Shown here piece after piece: positions 7,038-16,971 of a stretch of 64,000 nucleotides of DNA. Both the position numbers and the translations under genes were made by a program. The notes below the pieces were generated by a model. The model ran no database searches and had not been told where the DNA came from. It saw only the letters and a list, made by a program, of their open reading frames with translations. How positions within the stretch are numbered: position 1 is the first letter of the stretch; each line of letters starts with the position of its first letter. Origin of the DNA: Gelidibacter salicanalis (GTDB taxonomy: Bacteria > Bacteroidota > Bacteroidia > Flavobacteriales > Flavobacteriaceae); the NCBI RefSeq assembly GCF_016469035.1, contig NZ_JAEHJZ010000042.1, positions 1 to 64,000 on the forward strand. The letters run 5' to 3'.

Positions 7038-9689
7038 TTAGAAGTTGTAACGTACGCTGAAGTTCCAAGTTCTTCCGTAACCGAAATACGCTTCATTTTT
7101 AACATTGATTCCCTTATAAGTTTCATCACCAGCTTCTGCTCTGTATAAAGTTCTTCCTCTTATTTCAGATAAATAAACTTCACCAAAAACGTTATTTACG
7201 TTCAACCTTAGATTAACTGAGTTTGATTGTTCTTTACCTACAAGCATTTTATAAGAAAGACCCATATCCATAATATCAAAGGCTGGTAACTCTAAGTTGT
7301 CTTTATCAGGGCTAACGTTAGCGTATAACTTATCATAGCTTCTCCAATCAGCATCAATAGAAAAACGCTCGAAGATCTCATAATCCAATCCTAAACCAAC
7401 AGTAAATTGTGCAGCATCTCCAACTTTACCACCATCTACATCCTTAGCTTCTCGATCTAAAACATTACGGCTTTCATCTCTACTTGTTGTAAATACATCA
7501 CCAACATATTTCCAATCTCCGATTGAAGTAAATCCTTTCAATTTTAATTTGTCACCAATTTTTGCAACTACATCTAACTCAACACCTGAATGTAATTGTT
7601 CAACACCCTCATTTGTTTCAAATACTACTGTTCCTGCAGGAATAACATTTCCACCGATTTCTTTATCTTTAGATAAAACACTAGAATTTGTTGTAACTCT
7701 ATCTTTCCATGAAGTTCTATATAAGTTCAAATTAGCTGTAAAAAATTGACTCTTAAACGCATAACCCGCTTCTAATCCTAAGATTTTTTCATTCTCGGTT
7801 AATGGATTAACTTCGTTGGTATAGTTTAGATAAATATTGTCATGGTAAGGTTGACGAGAATAATAACCTGCATTTACATATACAGAATTATCATCATTGA
7901 TTAAGAAACTACCACCTGTTTTAAGGTTGTATCCAAAATTAGTTACTTTTTCAGCGTCTTTAAACTCAGTTAAGTAATCATAACGATCTTCACGCTCATG
8001 AGTTTGGTTAGAAACAGAACCTTGGAAGAATACTGAAAAAGCATCATTTGCATACTCTACTTGGGTAAAAGCACCACCGTAGTTGATACGCTCACTGTAG
8101 TCATAATCAATTCTTTGATCTTCATCGGCAGCATTAAATGTTGCATACCATGGATTAATTGAATAATCTTGATCAATAATTCTATCTACTTCTACACCGC
8201 TAGCTCTATGATTTTGACCGTTTAATTTTACTTGATCTTTCCAGCTATTTAATCCTAAAAAGTTAACAACTTGTCTGTAATGGGTTCCGTAGTATGTTCT
8301 TAAATCAAGACCTGCATTTAAAGTTACATTTTCAGAAAGTTTGGTTTCAAAGTTAGAAACTGCACCGTACCAGTTATGGTTGTTTGCAGAAGCACGCAGT
8401 AAATATCCGCCATTTGCAAAAGCACCTTCACCTTTTTCTTTATTGTTTGCAGCAATAGCATCAAAATCAATTAACCCTGTTTCTGCATCTCTTACTCTAT
8501 TTCTACTACTACCGTAGTTACCTGTTCCACCACCACGGCCCCAAGAAGCGTAAAGTACAGTAGATAACGAAGAGTTGTCGTTGATGTTCCAGTCCCAGTT
8601 TAAGTTAGCAACTGGCTTGTGGTAATAGTTTGTTCTTTCAGTTAAATACTGTCCCTTGTAAGACCCGTAGTTATCGTTATATTTTCTTCCACGCTCTAAA
8701 TACGTTGAAATGCTTTTACTAAAATTTTGATCATGTGTTTGTGGTGCGCCTGTAATCAAAAAGTTGAAGTTATGGTTGTCATTGGCTTTGTACCCAACAG
8801 ACACAAAATAGTTTTGACCTTCACCAGAAGTTCCTAAGTTGTAACCATCGCCTTGCCAGTGTGTCAACATAGCAGTAACGCCCCATCCAGATTCTGTCAT
8901 TCCGCTGCTATAACCTACAGTTGATTTCAAATAATCATTATTTGCAACACCCGTAGAAATAAATCCGCCTTGTCTTCTATCAGTTGCTTTGGTTACAAAG
9001 TTAACCGTTCCACCAACAGATGAAATAGCCAATTTAGAAGATCCTAACCCACGTTGAATTTGAATTGCATTCGCTATATCAGACATTCCTGACCAGTTAG
9101 ACCAGTACATTTTACCATCTTCCATGCCGTTGATAGGTTGACCGTTTAATAAGAATGCTGTGTTATCTTGCTCAAAACCACGAACTGAGATTCTTGAATC
9201 TCCAAATCCGCTTGATTGTCCTGCAACATATACAGAAGGTGTGTTTACCAAGGTAGCAGTAACATCACTGGTACCAACTTTAGCCTGAATTTCAGAAGCT
9301 CTTACCGTAGATACTGCAATAGGCGTTCTTCTGTCGTCTGCCAAATCAATAAGTCCTGATCCAACAATAACAATCTCATCAAGAGAATTGTCTGTTAACA
9401 AGTTGATCGTGCCTAAATCTTGCGACCCCGTAAACGTAATGGTTTTTGAACCAAAACCTACATAAGAAATAACCAAACTACCTGAGCTTGCTTGAGTAGT
9501 TAACGTAAACTCTCCATCAAAGTTTGTAGTGGTTCCGTTTGTTGTACCTTTTTCAACAACGTTGGCTCCTGGAAGTGGTGCGTTCATGTCCGCATCCATA
9601 ATCTTCCCCTTTACCGTGCTTTGTGAAAAAGCTGCTGTAGCACATAACATCGCAACAGACATCATTAAGAATTGAGTAATTTTTTTCAT
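7038..9689 (-). CDS. TonB-dependent receptor with CarboxypepD_reg domain
   Basis: This is an outer-membrane gated importer energised by TonB-ExbBD. The 883 residues start with a signal peptide (MKKITQFLMMSVAMLCATAAFS, cleavage about residue 22). A carboxypeptidase-regulatory-like beta-sandwich follows (TVKGKIMDADMNAPLPGANV to about residue 95), with the usual LPGANV and FDGEFTL elements. Next is a plug domain (about 115-230: DEIVIVGSGLIDLADDRR, then SRISVRGFEQDNTAFLLNGQ, then VGGTVNFVTK). A large beta-barrel ends in the terminal aromatic (NFSVRYNF). The substrate cannot be read from sequence. No SusD partner is adjacent, so it is not an obvious polysaccharide locus; siderophores, peptides or small glycans are options. 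A TAATTTTG promoter-like box lies about 35 bases upstream on the minus strand. Confidence 0.93.
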   Translation of the reverse strand: MKKITQFLMMSVAMLCATAAFSQSTVKGKIMDADMNAPLPGANVVEKGTTNGTTTNFDGEFTLTTQASSGSLVISYVGFGSKTITFTGSQDLGTINLLTDNSLDEIVIVGSGLIDLADDRRTPIAVSTVRASEIQAKVGTSDVTATLVNTPSVYVAGQSSGFGDSRISVRGFEQDNTAFLLNGQPINGMEDGKMYWSNWSGMSDIANAIQIQRGLGSSKLAISSVGGTVNFVTKATDRRQGGFISTGVANNDYLKSTVGYSSGMTESGWGVTAMLTHWQGDGYNLGTSGEGQNYFVSVGYKANDNHNFNFLITGAPQTHDQNFSKSISTYLERGRKYNDNYGSYKGQYLTERTNYYHKPVANLNWDWNINDNSSLSTVLYASWGRGGGTGNYGSSRNRVRDAETGLIDFDAIAANNKEKGEGAFANGGYLLRASANNHNWYGAVSNFETKLSENVTLNAGLDLRTYYGTHYRQVVNFLGLNSWKDQVKLNGQNHRASGVEVDRIIDQDYSINPWYATFNAADEDQRIDYDYSERINYGGAFTQVEYANDAFSVFFQGSVSNQTHEREDRYDYLTEFKDAEKVTNFGYNLKTGGSFLINDDNSVYVNAGYYSRQPYHDNIYLNYTNEVNPLTENEKILGLEAGYAFKSQFFTANLNLYRTSWKDRVTTNSSVLSKDKEIGGNVIPAGTVVFETNEGVEQLHSGVELDVVAKIGDKLKLKGFTSIGDWKYVGDVFTTSRDESRNVLDREAKDVDGGKVGDAAQFTVGLGLDYEIFERFSIDADWRSYDKLYANVSPDKDNLELPAFDIMDMGLSYKMLVGKEQSNSVNLRLNVNNVFGEVYLSEIRGRTLYRAEAGDETYKGINVKNEAYFGYGRTWNFSVRYNF

Positions 9690-9853
9690 TTGTAATGTTT
9701 AAAATTAGATTTTAAATTTCGCGCAAAATTAAAGCATTATTATGATTTAATTTTACTTAAACGTTAAGAAATTTTTAACACCACGAAATTAACGATTATC
9801 ACCGTTGGAAACTTCGCTTTCAAATGAAGCTTTACAAAAGTTTTTAACAAAAA

Positions 9854-11500
9854 TTATCTTAAATTTTTATAATATGACACTAAATTCAACGTAGAGCTGT
9901 CATGACCTGTAATTTGATCATGGGTATTGAATTCTTTTAAAATTGTGGTGGCAAGCTGTTTTCCGAGCTCAACCCCAAACTGATCATAACTGTATACATT
10001 CCAAATAACGCCCTGCACGAAGATTTTGTGCTCATAAAGCGCAATCAATTTACCCAAACTTGTAGGCGTTAACTGATCAATTAATAGTGTATTGGTGGGC
10101 TTGTTGCCTTCAAAAACTTTGAACGGCGCAAGTTGCTCTCTTACTTTTTTAGTAACACCTTGAGATTCAAACTCCGTGTTCACTTCTTTTATAGACTTGC
10201 CATTTAAAAGCGCCTCGGTTTGTGCTATATAATTGGACATCAATTTGTCCTGATGGTCTGTATTGCCGTGAAGTGATTTTGCAAAACCAATAAAATCTGC
10301 AGGAATAAGTTTGGTACCCTGATGGATCAGCTGAAAAAAGGCATGTTGCGAATTGGTGCCCGGTTCTCCCCATACAATGTTTCCGGTTTGGTAGGTAACC
10401 CTGTCTCCATTTCTATCCACGCTTTTGCCGTTGCTTTCCATATTGGCCTGTTGCAAATAGGTAGCAAACTGGTTTAAATATTGCGAATAGCCAATAACAG
10501 CTTCACTTTCTGATTCAAAAAAATTGGTGTACCAAATGCCAATCAAGGCCAGAACCACTGGAATATTGGTTTTAAAATCTTCAGATTTAAAATGTTCGTC
10601 CATGTCATGCGCTCCTGCCAACAGTTTATCGAAATGCTCATAACCTACGGCCAAACTGATTGACAGGCCTACGGCGCTCCACAATGAAAAACGTCCGCCA
10701 ACCCAATTCCACATGGGAAAAATATTGCTTTCATCAATACCAAACCCCTTCACGTTTTCAATATTGGTAGAAACCGCAACAAAATGCTTGGCAATGTCGT
10801 TTTCTGACGCCGATTTTAAAAACCATTCTTTTATGGTATTGGCATTAGATAAGGTTTCCTGCGTCGTAAATGTTTTTGAGACAATGACAAACAGTGTGGT
10901 TTCAGGGTTTAGTTTTTTCAGCACTTCATTAACATGGTCACCATCCACATTGCTCACAAAATGCGTGGTCAATTGATTCTTGTAATATTGAAGCGCATCA
11001 ACTACCATAGCTGGGCCCAAATCTGATCCGCCAATACCAATGTTGACAACATCTGTAAAAGCTTTGTTGGTGTACCCTTTTTTTGTGCCTTCAACTACAC
11101 TGGCCGTAAAGGCTTTTATTTTTGCTTTTGCCTCGTGAATTTCAGGCATAATGTCCTGACCTTCTACCATGATTTTTGCCGACTTCGGGTTTCTTAAAGC
11201 CGTATGCAACACTTCTCTACCCTCTGTTTCATTAATAACATCGCCTTGAAATTGTTTATCGATAGCCGATTTTAACTGTATTTCTTCAGCAAGCTCCAAC
11301 AACAGCGCCATGGTTTTGGCATCCATTCTATTTTTAGAATAGTCTAAATAAAAATCTTCCCAATGAATGGTCATGTCAGACGCACGATTCTCATTTTCAG
11401 AAAACCATTGCGTCATGTGCACATCCTTAATACTTTTAAAATGTTCTTGAAGTTTTGTCCAAGCTTTAGTATGCGTAGGATTGATTTTAGGTAATGCCAT
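9854..11500 (-). CDS. pgi: Glucose-6-phosphate isomerase
   Basis: Pgi interconverts glucose 6-phosphate and fructose 6-phosphate in the cytoplasm. The 548-residue protein shows the family signatures VNIGIGGSDLGPAMV (phosphate-binding, about 154-168), IVSKTFTTQET (about 209-219), MWNWVGGRFSLWSAVG (about 266-281) and GNTDHQDKLMSN. The SLGKLIALYEHKIFVQGVIW block near the C-terminus carries the catalytic lysine region. Length matches the long eukaryote-like form common in Bacteroidota. It starts ATG, four bases after the M23 peptidase gene's stop on the same strand, suggesting co-transcription with the upstream genes. Confidence 0.96.
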   Translation of the reverse strand: MALPKINPTHTKAWTKLQEHFKSIKDVHMTQWFSENENRASDMTIHWEDFYLDYSKNRMDAKTMALLLELAEEIQLKSAIDKQFQGDVINETEGREVLHTALRNPKSAKIMVEGQDIMPEIHEAKAKIKAFTASVVEGTKKGYTNKAFTDVVNIGIGGSDLGPAMVVDALQYYKNQLTTHFVSNVDGDHVNEVLKKLNPETTLFVIVSKTFTTQETLSNANTIKEWFLKSASENDIAKHFVAVSTNIENVKGFGIDESNIFPMWNWVGGRFSLWSAVGLSISLAVGYEHFDKLLAGAHDMDEHFKSEDFKTNIPVVLALIGIWYTNFFESESEAVIGYSQYLNQFATYLQQANMESNGKSVDRNGDRVTYQTGNIVWGEPGTNSQHAFFQLIHQGTKLIPADFIGFAKSLHGNTDHQDKLMSNYIAQTEALLNGKSIKEVNTEFESQGVTKKVREQLAPFKVFEGNKPTNTLLIDQLTPTSLGKLIALYEHKIFVQGVIWNVYSYDQFGVELGKQLATTILKEFNTHDQITGHDSSTLNLVSYYKNLR

Positions 11501-11503
11501 GGT

Positions 11504-12787
11504 TTAGTTTTTAGTGATTGAATAGCCTTGTTCTATAGTCGTTTCATTGAGATATTGATAAGGAATATTGTCCAATTGCGTTCTCAAAGGCTTAATAAAG
11601 TCTTTATACTGAACCACAAGATGGTTCGGGATAGATTCAGATGTTGGTAATTTTTCCTTAAACGGATCGACTTGTTTCCCGTTCTTCCAAAAACGATAAC
11701 ACACGTGCGGGCCACCAGTATTTCCGGTCATTCCAACCCACCCTATAACATCACCTTGTTTAACAAATTGTCCTTTTTTTACTTTTTGGGCTTTCATATG
11801 GAGGTATTGTGTACTATAGGTATCACTATGCTTTATTTTTACATATTTACCATTCCCTCCTCTTTGGGTAGATTCGACCACTGTGCCGTTGGCAGTTGCT
11901 AAAATCTCAGTACCAATTGGCGCTGCAAAATCAGTCCCTTTATGAGGTCTTAAGGCATAGCCGTAATAGGCTATTCTTCGGTTTAAATTGTAGCGTGAGG
12001 AAATGCGCCCAAAGTTAACCGGTGCTTTCAAAAACGCACGTTTTAAACTTTTTGCCTTTTCATCATAAAAATCAGACTTGGTAGAAGTGGAATCAGTAGC
12101 ATATTTAAAGGCATAGAAATCTTCATCTTTATGTTGAAAATAAGCGGCTTCAATTCCCTCCAAACCTGCATAAATAGAGTCCTCAATAAACCGTTGTTTG
12201 TAAATAATTTTAAACTTATCGCCTTTTTGAAGTTTCCAGAAGTTGATGGTCCAAGCATAAATATCTGCCATCTCACCAATTAGCGACTGCGGTAATCCTT
12301 GAGAATCCATAGTGACGGACAAACTATTATTAATAACGCCTGAGGCTTCTTTAGTGACAATAGTAATTGGTTTTTTCTCTTTATAGGTAACAATGGAATC
12401 CGCAAAATGGATGACCACATAATCTACATTATTTTCTTGATAAATAAAGCATTGCGGGGTTTGCAAGCTATCTTTTGCCAATAGTAAGGTGTATGGATTT
12501 CCTGCCCTCAGCTTTCTGATATCATAGGATTTCTTGGCGCTTTCCGCAATTTCATAGATTTTAGAATAGTCCACATTATGACGTTGCATGATAGAGCCAA
12601 AGCTATCTCCTGATCTGATGGTATCTTTCTTTACCACATAATCATTAAGATTAAATCCAAACTCTCTAAGTTCAACAGGTTCTATATAGGCTTGAAGAGG
12701 TGTTTTATTAATGTTTTCCTTCTCGTTTTTACACGACCACATCACCATTCCCAATACTATTGCTACTACTATGTTTCTTTGATACAT
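11504..12787 (-). CDS. M23-family peptidoglycan endopeptidase lipoprotein
   Basis: This is a predicted envelope murein hydrolase or regulator. The N-terminus has a lipoprotein signal ending VMWSC (C19). Residues about 50-105 (KKDTIRSGDSFGSIMQRHNV and onward) look like a LysM/OapA-type domain. The C-terminal lysostaphin-like domain has RPHKGTDFAAPIGTEI with the HxxxD zinc ligands at about 281-285, the QYLHM segment and GGPHVCYRFWKNG with the final HxH-like histidine. The length of 427 matches Bacteroidota M23 lipoproteins. It sits between tryptophan dioxygenase (upstream, about 16 bases) and pgi (downstream, 3 bases), so it is probably in one transcription unit. Catalytic ligands look complete, so it should be active rather than an EnvC-type activator. 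Confidence 0.9.
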   Translation of the reverse strand: MYQRNIVVAIVLGMVMWSCKNEKENINKTPLQAYIEPVELREFGFNLNDYVVKKDTIRSGDSFGSIMQRHNVDYSKIYEIAESAKKSYDIRKLRAGNPYTLLLAKDSLQTPQCFIYQENNVDYVVIHFADSIVTYKEKKPITIVTKEASGVINNSLSVTMDSQGLPQSLIGEMADIYAWTINFWKLQKGDKFKIIYKQRFIEDSIYAGLEGIEAAYFQHKDEDFYAFKYATDSTSTKSDFYDEKAKSLKRAFLKAPVNFGRISSRYNLNRRIAYYGYALRPHKGTDFAAPIGTEILATANGTVVESTQRGGNGKYVKIKHSDTYSTQYLHMKAQKVKKGQFVKQGDVIGWVGMTGNTGGPHVCYRFWKNGKQVDPFKEKLPTSESIPNHLVVQYKDFIKPLRTQLDNIPYQYLNETTIEQGYSITKN

Positions 12788-12803
12788 TAACTATTCCATT
12801 TTT

Positions 12804-13736
12804 TTATAGGTCCATCCCCCAGTTTTCCAGTTCGTTTTCGCTCCAAAGTTCAGGAAAAAATATGCGTCTTTGGTATTTGGGATGCATATATTTTTTCCAA
12901 TCACTCCCTCCTGTGGCTTCACCGTCTCCACTACCGCTTTCAATATAATGCTTGGCGGCATTATAGTGCGCCATGACCCAGGTTACATTTACGGTATAAT
13001 CATAATGCCTCATGGCTTTTACCAAATCGTCATCTTTTTGATCGGCTTCAGGAAGCTCTTTAAATTTGGTCCACAAGTTTTTGGTATTGTGGGCTTCCAT
13101 AAATCTTAAAAACTCGTCTTTATAACGCTTTTCAAAATTGATCAACAATATGGATTTAGTACCAGTTTCATAATCTTTGCCCGCCGCTTGCCAATACAAG
13201 TGTTCAAACGCATGGGTGTAAGAAGTATTGCGATCAATGTTTTTTCTATAGCGATAATCGATGAGATTGATCAACTCTGTAGATGCAAATTCTATCAACC
13301 TGTACTGCGCACTCTGAAAGCCACTTGCAGGCGTTAAGGTGCTTCTAAATTTCATGTATTGTTCAACATCCATACCCTCTCTCATGATATTGAACGAAGT
13401 GGTCAACATATCAAAATACCTGCTGACACGCATTAATTTTGATTCGAAAAAGGTGATGGTTATGGCGTCGTTCTCAGATACTTGTGATATCTCCCAAAGT
13501 ATCATCTTAAACAACAGTTCATTAATTTGATGATAGCCAATAAATACCATCTCATCAGGCAGGGTTGTTCTTTGAACCTGCAGGTTCAAGAGCGCATCAG
13601 TTTGTATATAATCCCAATACGTAATAGGCTTACTATGGAGTAAGCCTTCTAAATAGGTATGCGTATCTTGGTTTATAGCAGCATACTTTTGCTGCAGTTC
13701 TTTTAAAATTGGATCGAAATCTTCTGGATTGGACAT
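12804..13736 (-). CDS. kynA: Tryptophan 2,3-dioxygenase
   Basis: This haem enzyme opens the indole ring of tryptophan to N-formylkynurenine, the first step of the kynurenine route. The 310-residue sequence has the TDO hallmarks: YWDYIQTDALLNLQVQ with DEMVFIGYHQINELLFK (about 39-73), FRSTLTPASGFQSAQYRLIE (about 128-147), and the C-terminal GSGDGEATGGSDWKKYM segment that closes over the substrate. The ATG is three bases after the DUF3108 gene's stop, so these are co-transcribed. Neighbouring hppD and hmgA make this a small aromatic amino-acid degradation region. No other kynurenine pathway gene is visible here. Confidence 0.93.
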   Translation of the reverse strand: MSNPEDFDPILKELQQKYAAINQDTHTYLEGLLHSKPITYWDYIQTDALLNLQVQRTTLPDEMVFIGYHQINELLFKMILWEISQVSENDAITITFFESKLMRVSRYFDMLTTSFNIMREGMDVEQYMKFRSTLTPASGFQSAQYRLIEFASTELINLIDYRYRKNIDRNTSYTHAFEHLYWQAAGKDYETGTKSILLINFEKRYKDEFLRFMEAHNTKNLWTKFKELPEADQKDDDLVKAMRHYDYTVNVTWVMAHYNAAKHYIESGSGDGEATGGSDWKKYMHPKYQRRIFFPELWSENELENWGMDL

Positions 13737-13739
13737 TAG

Positions 13740-14516
13740 TTAAAATTGTACTTTAAATGAATGTTTTAAGCCTTTAAAAGCTTCTAAATCAGCCCGTAAA
13801 GAACCTACAGCCAAATCGGCCTGAATACGTAAGGGAATCTTGTTGTCATCTGCACTGACCCACAAGGTTAAGCTTTCCTTCTCCTTAAATACGCGACCCG
13901 CCATAACATAGGGTCTGAATTTTAGCGTTTTTATAGTTCCAAATGTCGTATTGAGATCTTCCCTTCCTAGAAATTTGAGTCGGAAATTATAATTTTCTTC
14001 ATCAAAAAACATATTTAGGCTTACAACATCGCCTTCCTTGATAGCATTGGTATTATAATTATTTCTGAGATAATAAAACGCTGAGACCATGTCTTGCACG
14101 TTTTTCTCTATGGTAAATGTTTCTTTCTTTTTCTCCTTTTTGTTGTTAACGTGCGCCAAAGACGCTTTATGGTCAAACTCTATTTCAATATCCTTGGTGT
14201 GGCCACCTTCATCAATTTCTCTGATAAATTTATAGGGCATGCCCGTATGTTTATCAAAATAGGATTCATACCGGTCCTTTACCTTAAAAAACCATCGTAT
14301 TGCTCCAGAAGTCCAACCTTTTCCTACCACGTGAAACACTTCCTTTCCGTTCAGTTTAGACTCCTTAACTTCTAAAGTGGCATTACCCGCTTTCAAGAAT
14401 CCGCTATAGCTCATTTTAAATTTGAACCATTCGCCTTCTTGAAAAGCATATTTTTCTTGAGCTGAGGCGCTGAGGATGACGAAAAATAACGCTATGATCA
14501 GTGTGAGTTTTTTCAT
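13740..14516 (-). CDS. DUF3108 periplasmic protein
   Basis: The ATG chosen gives MKKLTLIIALFFVILSASAQ, a clear signal peptide; a start 19 codons upstream would bury it. The mature protein of about 240 residues is beta-rich, with EGEWFKFKMSYSGFLKAGNA near its start, matching the DUF3108 family of secreted proteins of unknown function common next to tdo/hppD in Flavobacteriaceae as I recall. It may bind lipids or serve envelope homeostasis by analogy with beta-taco folds, but this is inference. It precedes tryptophan dioxygenase on the same strand with a 3-base gap. A TATATTTA box lies shortly upstream and could be a promoter. Confidence 0.8.
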   Translation of the reverse strand: MKKLTLIIALFFVILSASAQEKYAFQEGEWFKFKMSYSGFLKAGNATLEVKESKLNGKEVFHVVGKGWTSGAIRWFFKVKDRYESYFDKHTGMPYKFIREIDEGGHTKDIEIEFDHKASLAHVNNKKEKKKETFTIEKNVQDMVSAFYYLRNNYNTNAIKEGDVVSLNMFFDEENYNFRLKFLGREDLNTTFGTIKTLKFRPYVMAGRVFKEKESLTLWVSADDNKIPLRIQADLAVGSLRADLEAFKGLKHSFKVQF

Positions 14517-14606
14517 ATTTCTGAATAATTGTAAATATAACTTCTTATACGACACTTTCGTATGTATCCTCAATAATTACAATTAGCGTTCCAAAAGTAT
14601 TAAAAC

Positions 14607-14641
14607 AAAAAAACTCCGTCAAATTAATGCGGAGTTTTTAA
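14607..14641. terminator. Bidirectional terminator after hppD
   Basis: AAAAACTCCG and CGGAGTTTTT flank an 11-base loop. Read on the minus strand, the stem is followed by a T-run, which suits hppD. The symmetrical A/T runs let it work in both directions. It separates hppD from the DUF3108-tdo-M23-pgi unit. Confidence 0.85.
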
Positions 14642-14676
14642 GCAACCCAAAAGTTAAATATTTGTTAGCGTTTTAG

Positions 14677-15837
14677 TTAGAGTGTGCCTCGCAAAGCTTG
14701 CTCTCTTTCTATAGATTCAAAAAGCGCTTTAAAATTACCGGCACCAAAACCTTTGGCGCCCATCCGCTGAATGATTTCAAAAAATAAGGTTGGCCGATCT
14801 TCTACAGGTTTAGTAAAGATTTGCAATAGGTAGCCTTCCTCATCCGCATCAATCATAATGCCCAAACTTTTCAGCTTTTCAATGTCTTCGCGTAATTCAT
14901 GACTATAGGCTTCCAAACGTCCTGGGACGGCATTATAATAAGCTTCGGGTGGTGTCGATAAAAACTCAACGCCTCGAGATCTCAATTGAGACACAGTGTT
15001 AATAATATCATCGGTGGCTACGGCAATATGTTGCACGCCTGGACTTTCATAAAAATCGAGGTATTCTTCAATTTGCGAACGTTTTTTACCTTCCGCAGGT
15101 TCATTGATAGGGAATTTGATACGGCCATTACCATTGCTCATTACCTTACTCATCAACGCTGAGTATTCCGTATGGATTTGTTTATCGTCAAAAGACAGGA
15201 AATTCACAAAACCCATCACGTCCTCATACCATTTAACCCAGGTATTCATTTCGCCCCAGCCCACATTACCGACCATATGGTCAATAAATTTCAAACCAAC
15301 TGGTTCCGGATTGTAATCCGATGTCCATTTTTTAAATCCAGGCATAAACGTGCCGTTATAATTTTTTCGCTCCACAAACATGTGCACGGTTTCGCCATAG
15401 GTATAGATTCCTGCTCTGACGACTTCGCCATGCTCATCAGTCTCCACCGTTGGTTCCATATATGATTTTGCACCCCGGGTGGTAGTTTCTTCATAAGCAC
15501 TTCGTGCATCCTCCACCCAAAGCGCAATCACCTTAACCCCATCGCCATGTTTGACAATATGATCATTAATTGGCGACTTGCTATTTAAGGGTGTGGTCAA
15601 TACCAATCGGATTTTATCCTGTTTCAACACATAACTCACCTCATCTCGAGATCCTGTTTCCAGACCTTTATAGGCGTAACTTTGAAATCCGAAAGCGGTT
15701 TTATAAAAATGTGCAGCTTGCTTGGCGTTCCCAACGTAAAACTCCACGTAATCGGTTCCCAAAAGTGGCAAAAAATCTGCTGCCCCTTCAAAAATTTTCT
15801 CTAGCCCGTATTCAACGGATTTTATGTCTTTACTCAT
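14677..15837 (-). CDS. hppD: 4-hydroxyphenylpyruvate dioxygenase
   Basis: This non-haem Fe(II) enzyme converts 4-hydroxyphenylpyruvate to homogentisate in tyrosine/phenylalanine breakdown. The 386-residue protein has the two vicinal-oxygen-chelate halves. The metal triad is visible in the C-terminal half: H187 (FIDHMVGN), H270 (VQHIAVAT) and E354 (FFEIIQRMG). The C-terminal helix segment KGFGAGNFKALFESIEREQ, which gates the active site, is complete. Its product is the substrate of hmgA, found about 2 kb upstream on the same strand across a repeat-rich gap. A terminator follows directly. The ATG start with SKDIKSVEYGLEKIFEGAAD is typical for the group. Confidence 0.96.
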   Translation of the reverse strand: MSKDIKSVEYGLEKIFEGAADFLPLLGTDYVEFYVGNAKQAAHFYKTAFGFQSYAYKGLETGSRDEVSYVLKQDKIRLVLTTPLNSKSPINDHIVKHGDGVKVIALWVEDARSAYEETTTRGAKSYMEPTVETDEHGEVVRAGIYTYGETVHMFVERKNYNGTFMPGFKKWTSDYNPEPVGLKFIDHMVGNVGWGEMNTWVKWYEDVMGFVNFLSFDDKQIHTEYSALMSKVMSNGNGRIKFPINEPAEGKKRSQIEEYLDFYESPGVQHIAVATDDIINTVSQLRSRGVEFLSTPPEAYYNAVPGRLEAYSHELREDIEKLKSLGIMIDADEEGYLLQIFTKPVEDRPTLFFEIIQRMGAKGFGAGNFKALFESIEREQALRGTL

Positions 15838-16124
15838 TATTTGTGATTTTATTTTATGTTATGATTTAGATGATGCAGAATCAATCTATTTTCTCTCATC
15901 TGTTTTTTTTAGAAAAGAGAGAAGAGAATAGAGAGTAGAGACTTTGTATTCTCGAAATCCTCGCATCCTAGTCTTTCTTTTGAATTTACGTTTTGTTTTT
16001 AGAAAAAAGAAAAGAGAGTAGAGAACAGAGACTTTTGATTCTCTAATTTCTCATGTCCTAGTCTTGCTTTTTTTAATCATCTATTAACATGACTTATATT
16101 AGAATTTCGCTAAAAAAAGAATCA

Positions 16125-16150
16125 CTCTCTTCTCTCTTCTCTCTTCTCTC
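16125..16150. repeat. TCTCTTC microsatellite, short allele
   Basis: There are about 3.5 copies of the 7-base unit TCTCTTC, downstream of the first four-helix-bundle copy's partner tract. The equivalent tract in the second cassette is about twice as long, consistent with slipped-strand change. Confidence 0.8.
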
Positions 16151-16206
16151 ATATCTCATATCTCTTATCCATTGAATAATTTCGTCTACAATGAAGATCA
16201 ACCCTA

Positions 16207-16566
16207 CTAAAGCTTATTCTGAAAGCTCATTGTCATTTTTTGAAATTCTGCAATTTTTTCTTGAATTTGATTTAATTTTTCTATGGTTAAATATTTTCTA
16301 TTGCATGCAATAATCAATTGCGTTTCTAATTCGAACGAAGAGCCAAGAGCGATATCAATGAAATGGGAAAAAGATTTATCAGTTCTTGAAGAGCCTTCTG
16401 CTATATTACTTGGTATGGATATTGAACATCTACTAAGCTGAGATTTTAATCCAAATTTTTCGTCAGACGGAAACTCTCCAATCACATCAAATACATCATT
16501 TACAATATCTAACCCCAAGGACCAAATCTTTAAATTTTTATAATTATGTCTATGCTTAGTAGTCAT
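16207..16566 (-). CDS. Four-helix bundle protein (S23/IVS family), copy 1, full length
   Basis: The 119-residue protein matches the four-helix-bundle family first described from 23S rRNA intervening sequences and related to Avd of diversity-generating retroelements. It begins NYKNLKIWSLGLDIVNDVFD, with the family's LSRCSISIPSNIAEGSSR turn at about 45-62 and FSHFIDIALGSSFELETQLI following. The C-terminus EFQKMTMSFQNKL is complete. No reverse transcriptase, variable repeat or 23S rRNA is visible nearby. The gene is flanked by GA/TC-rich repeats shared with a second copy 732 bases upstream. Function is unknown; in solitary form it may be an adaptor protein or part of a small repeat-associated element. 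Confidence 0.9.
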   Translation of the reverse strand: MTTKHRHNYKNLKIWSLGLDIVNDVFDVIGEFPSDEKFGLKSQLSRCSISIPSNIAEGSSRTDKSFSHFIDIALGSSFELETQLIIACNRKYLTIEKLNQIQEKIAEFQKMTMSFQNKL

Positions 16567-16837
16567 TTTCTCCTATCTCTTATCTATACTTATTTTAAGA
16601 TGAAAGAAAAGAGAATAGAGACTTTGTATTCTCGAAATCCTCGCATCCTAGTCTTTCTTTTGAATTTATGTTTTTTTTATGTTTTTTTTTAGAAAAAAGA
16701 AAAGAGAGCAGAGAACAGAGAACAGAGACTTTTTATGTTCTCAATTACACTTCATCCTTCTCGTCCTTTTTTAATCATCATTAACACGACTTATATTAGA
16801 ATTTCGCTAAAAAAAGAATCACTCTCATCTCTCATAT

Positions 16838-16889
16838 CTCTTCTCTCTTCTCTCTTCTCTCTTCTCTCTTCTCTCTTCTCTCTTCTCTC
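16838..16889. repeat. TCTCTTC microsatellite, long allele
   Basis: There are about seven copies of TCTCTTC in the second cassette, against about 3.5 in the first. This is direct evidence of copy-number change at the tract. Confidence 0.8.
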
Positions 16890-16971
16890 ATATCTCTTAT
16901 CCATTGAATAATTTCGTCTACAATGAAGATCAACCCTACTAAAGCTTATTCTGAAAGCTCATTGTCATTTT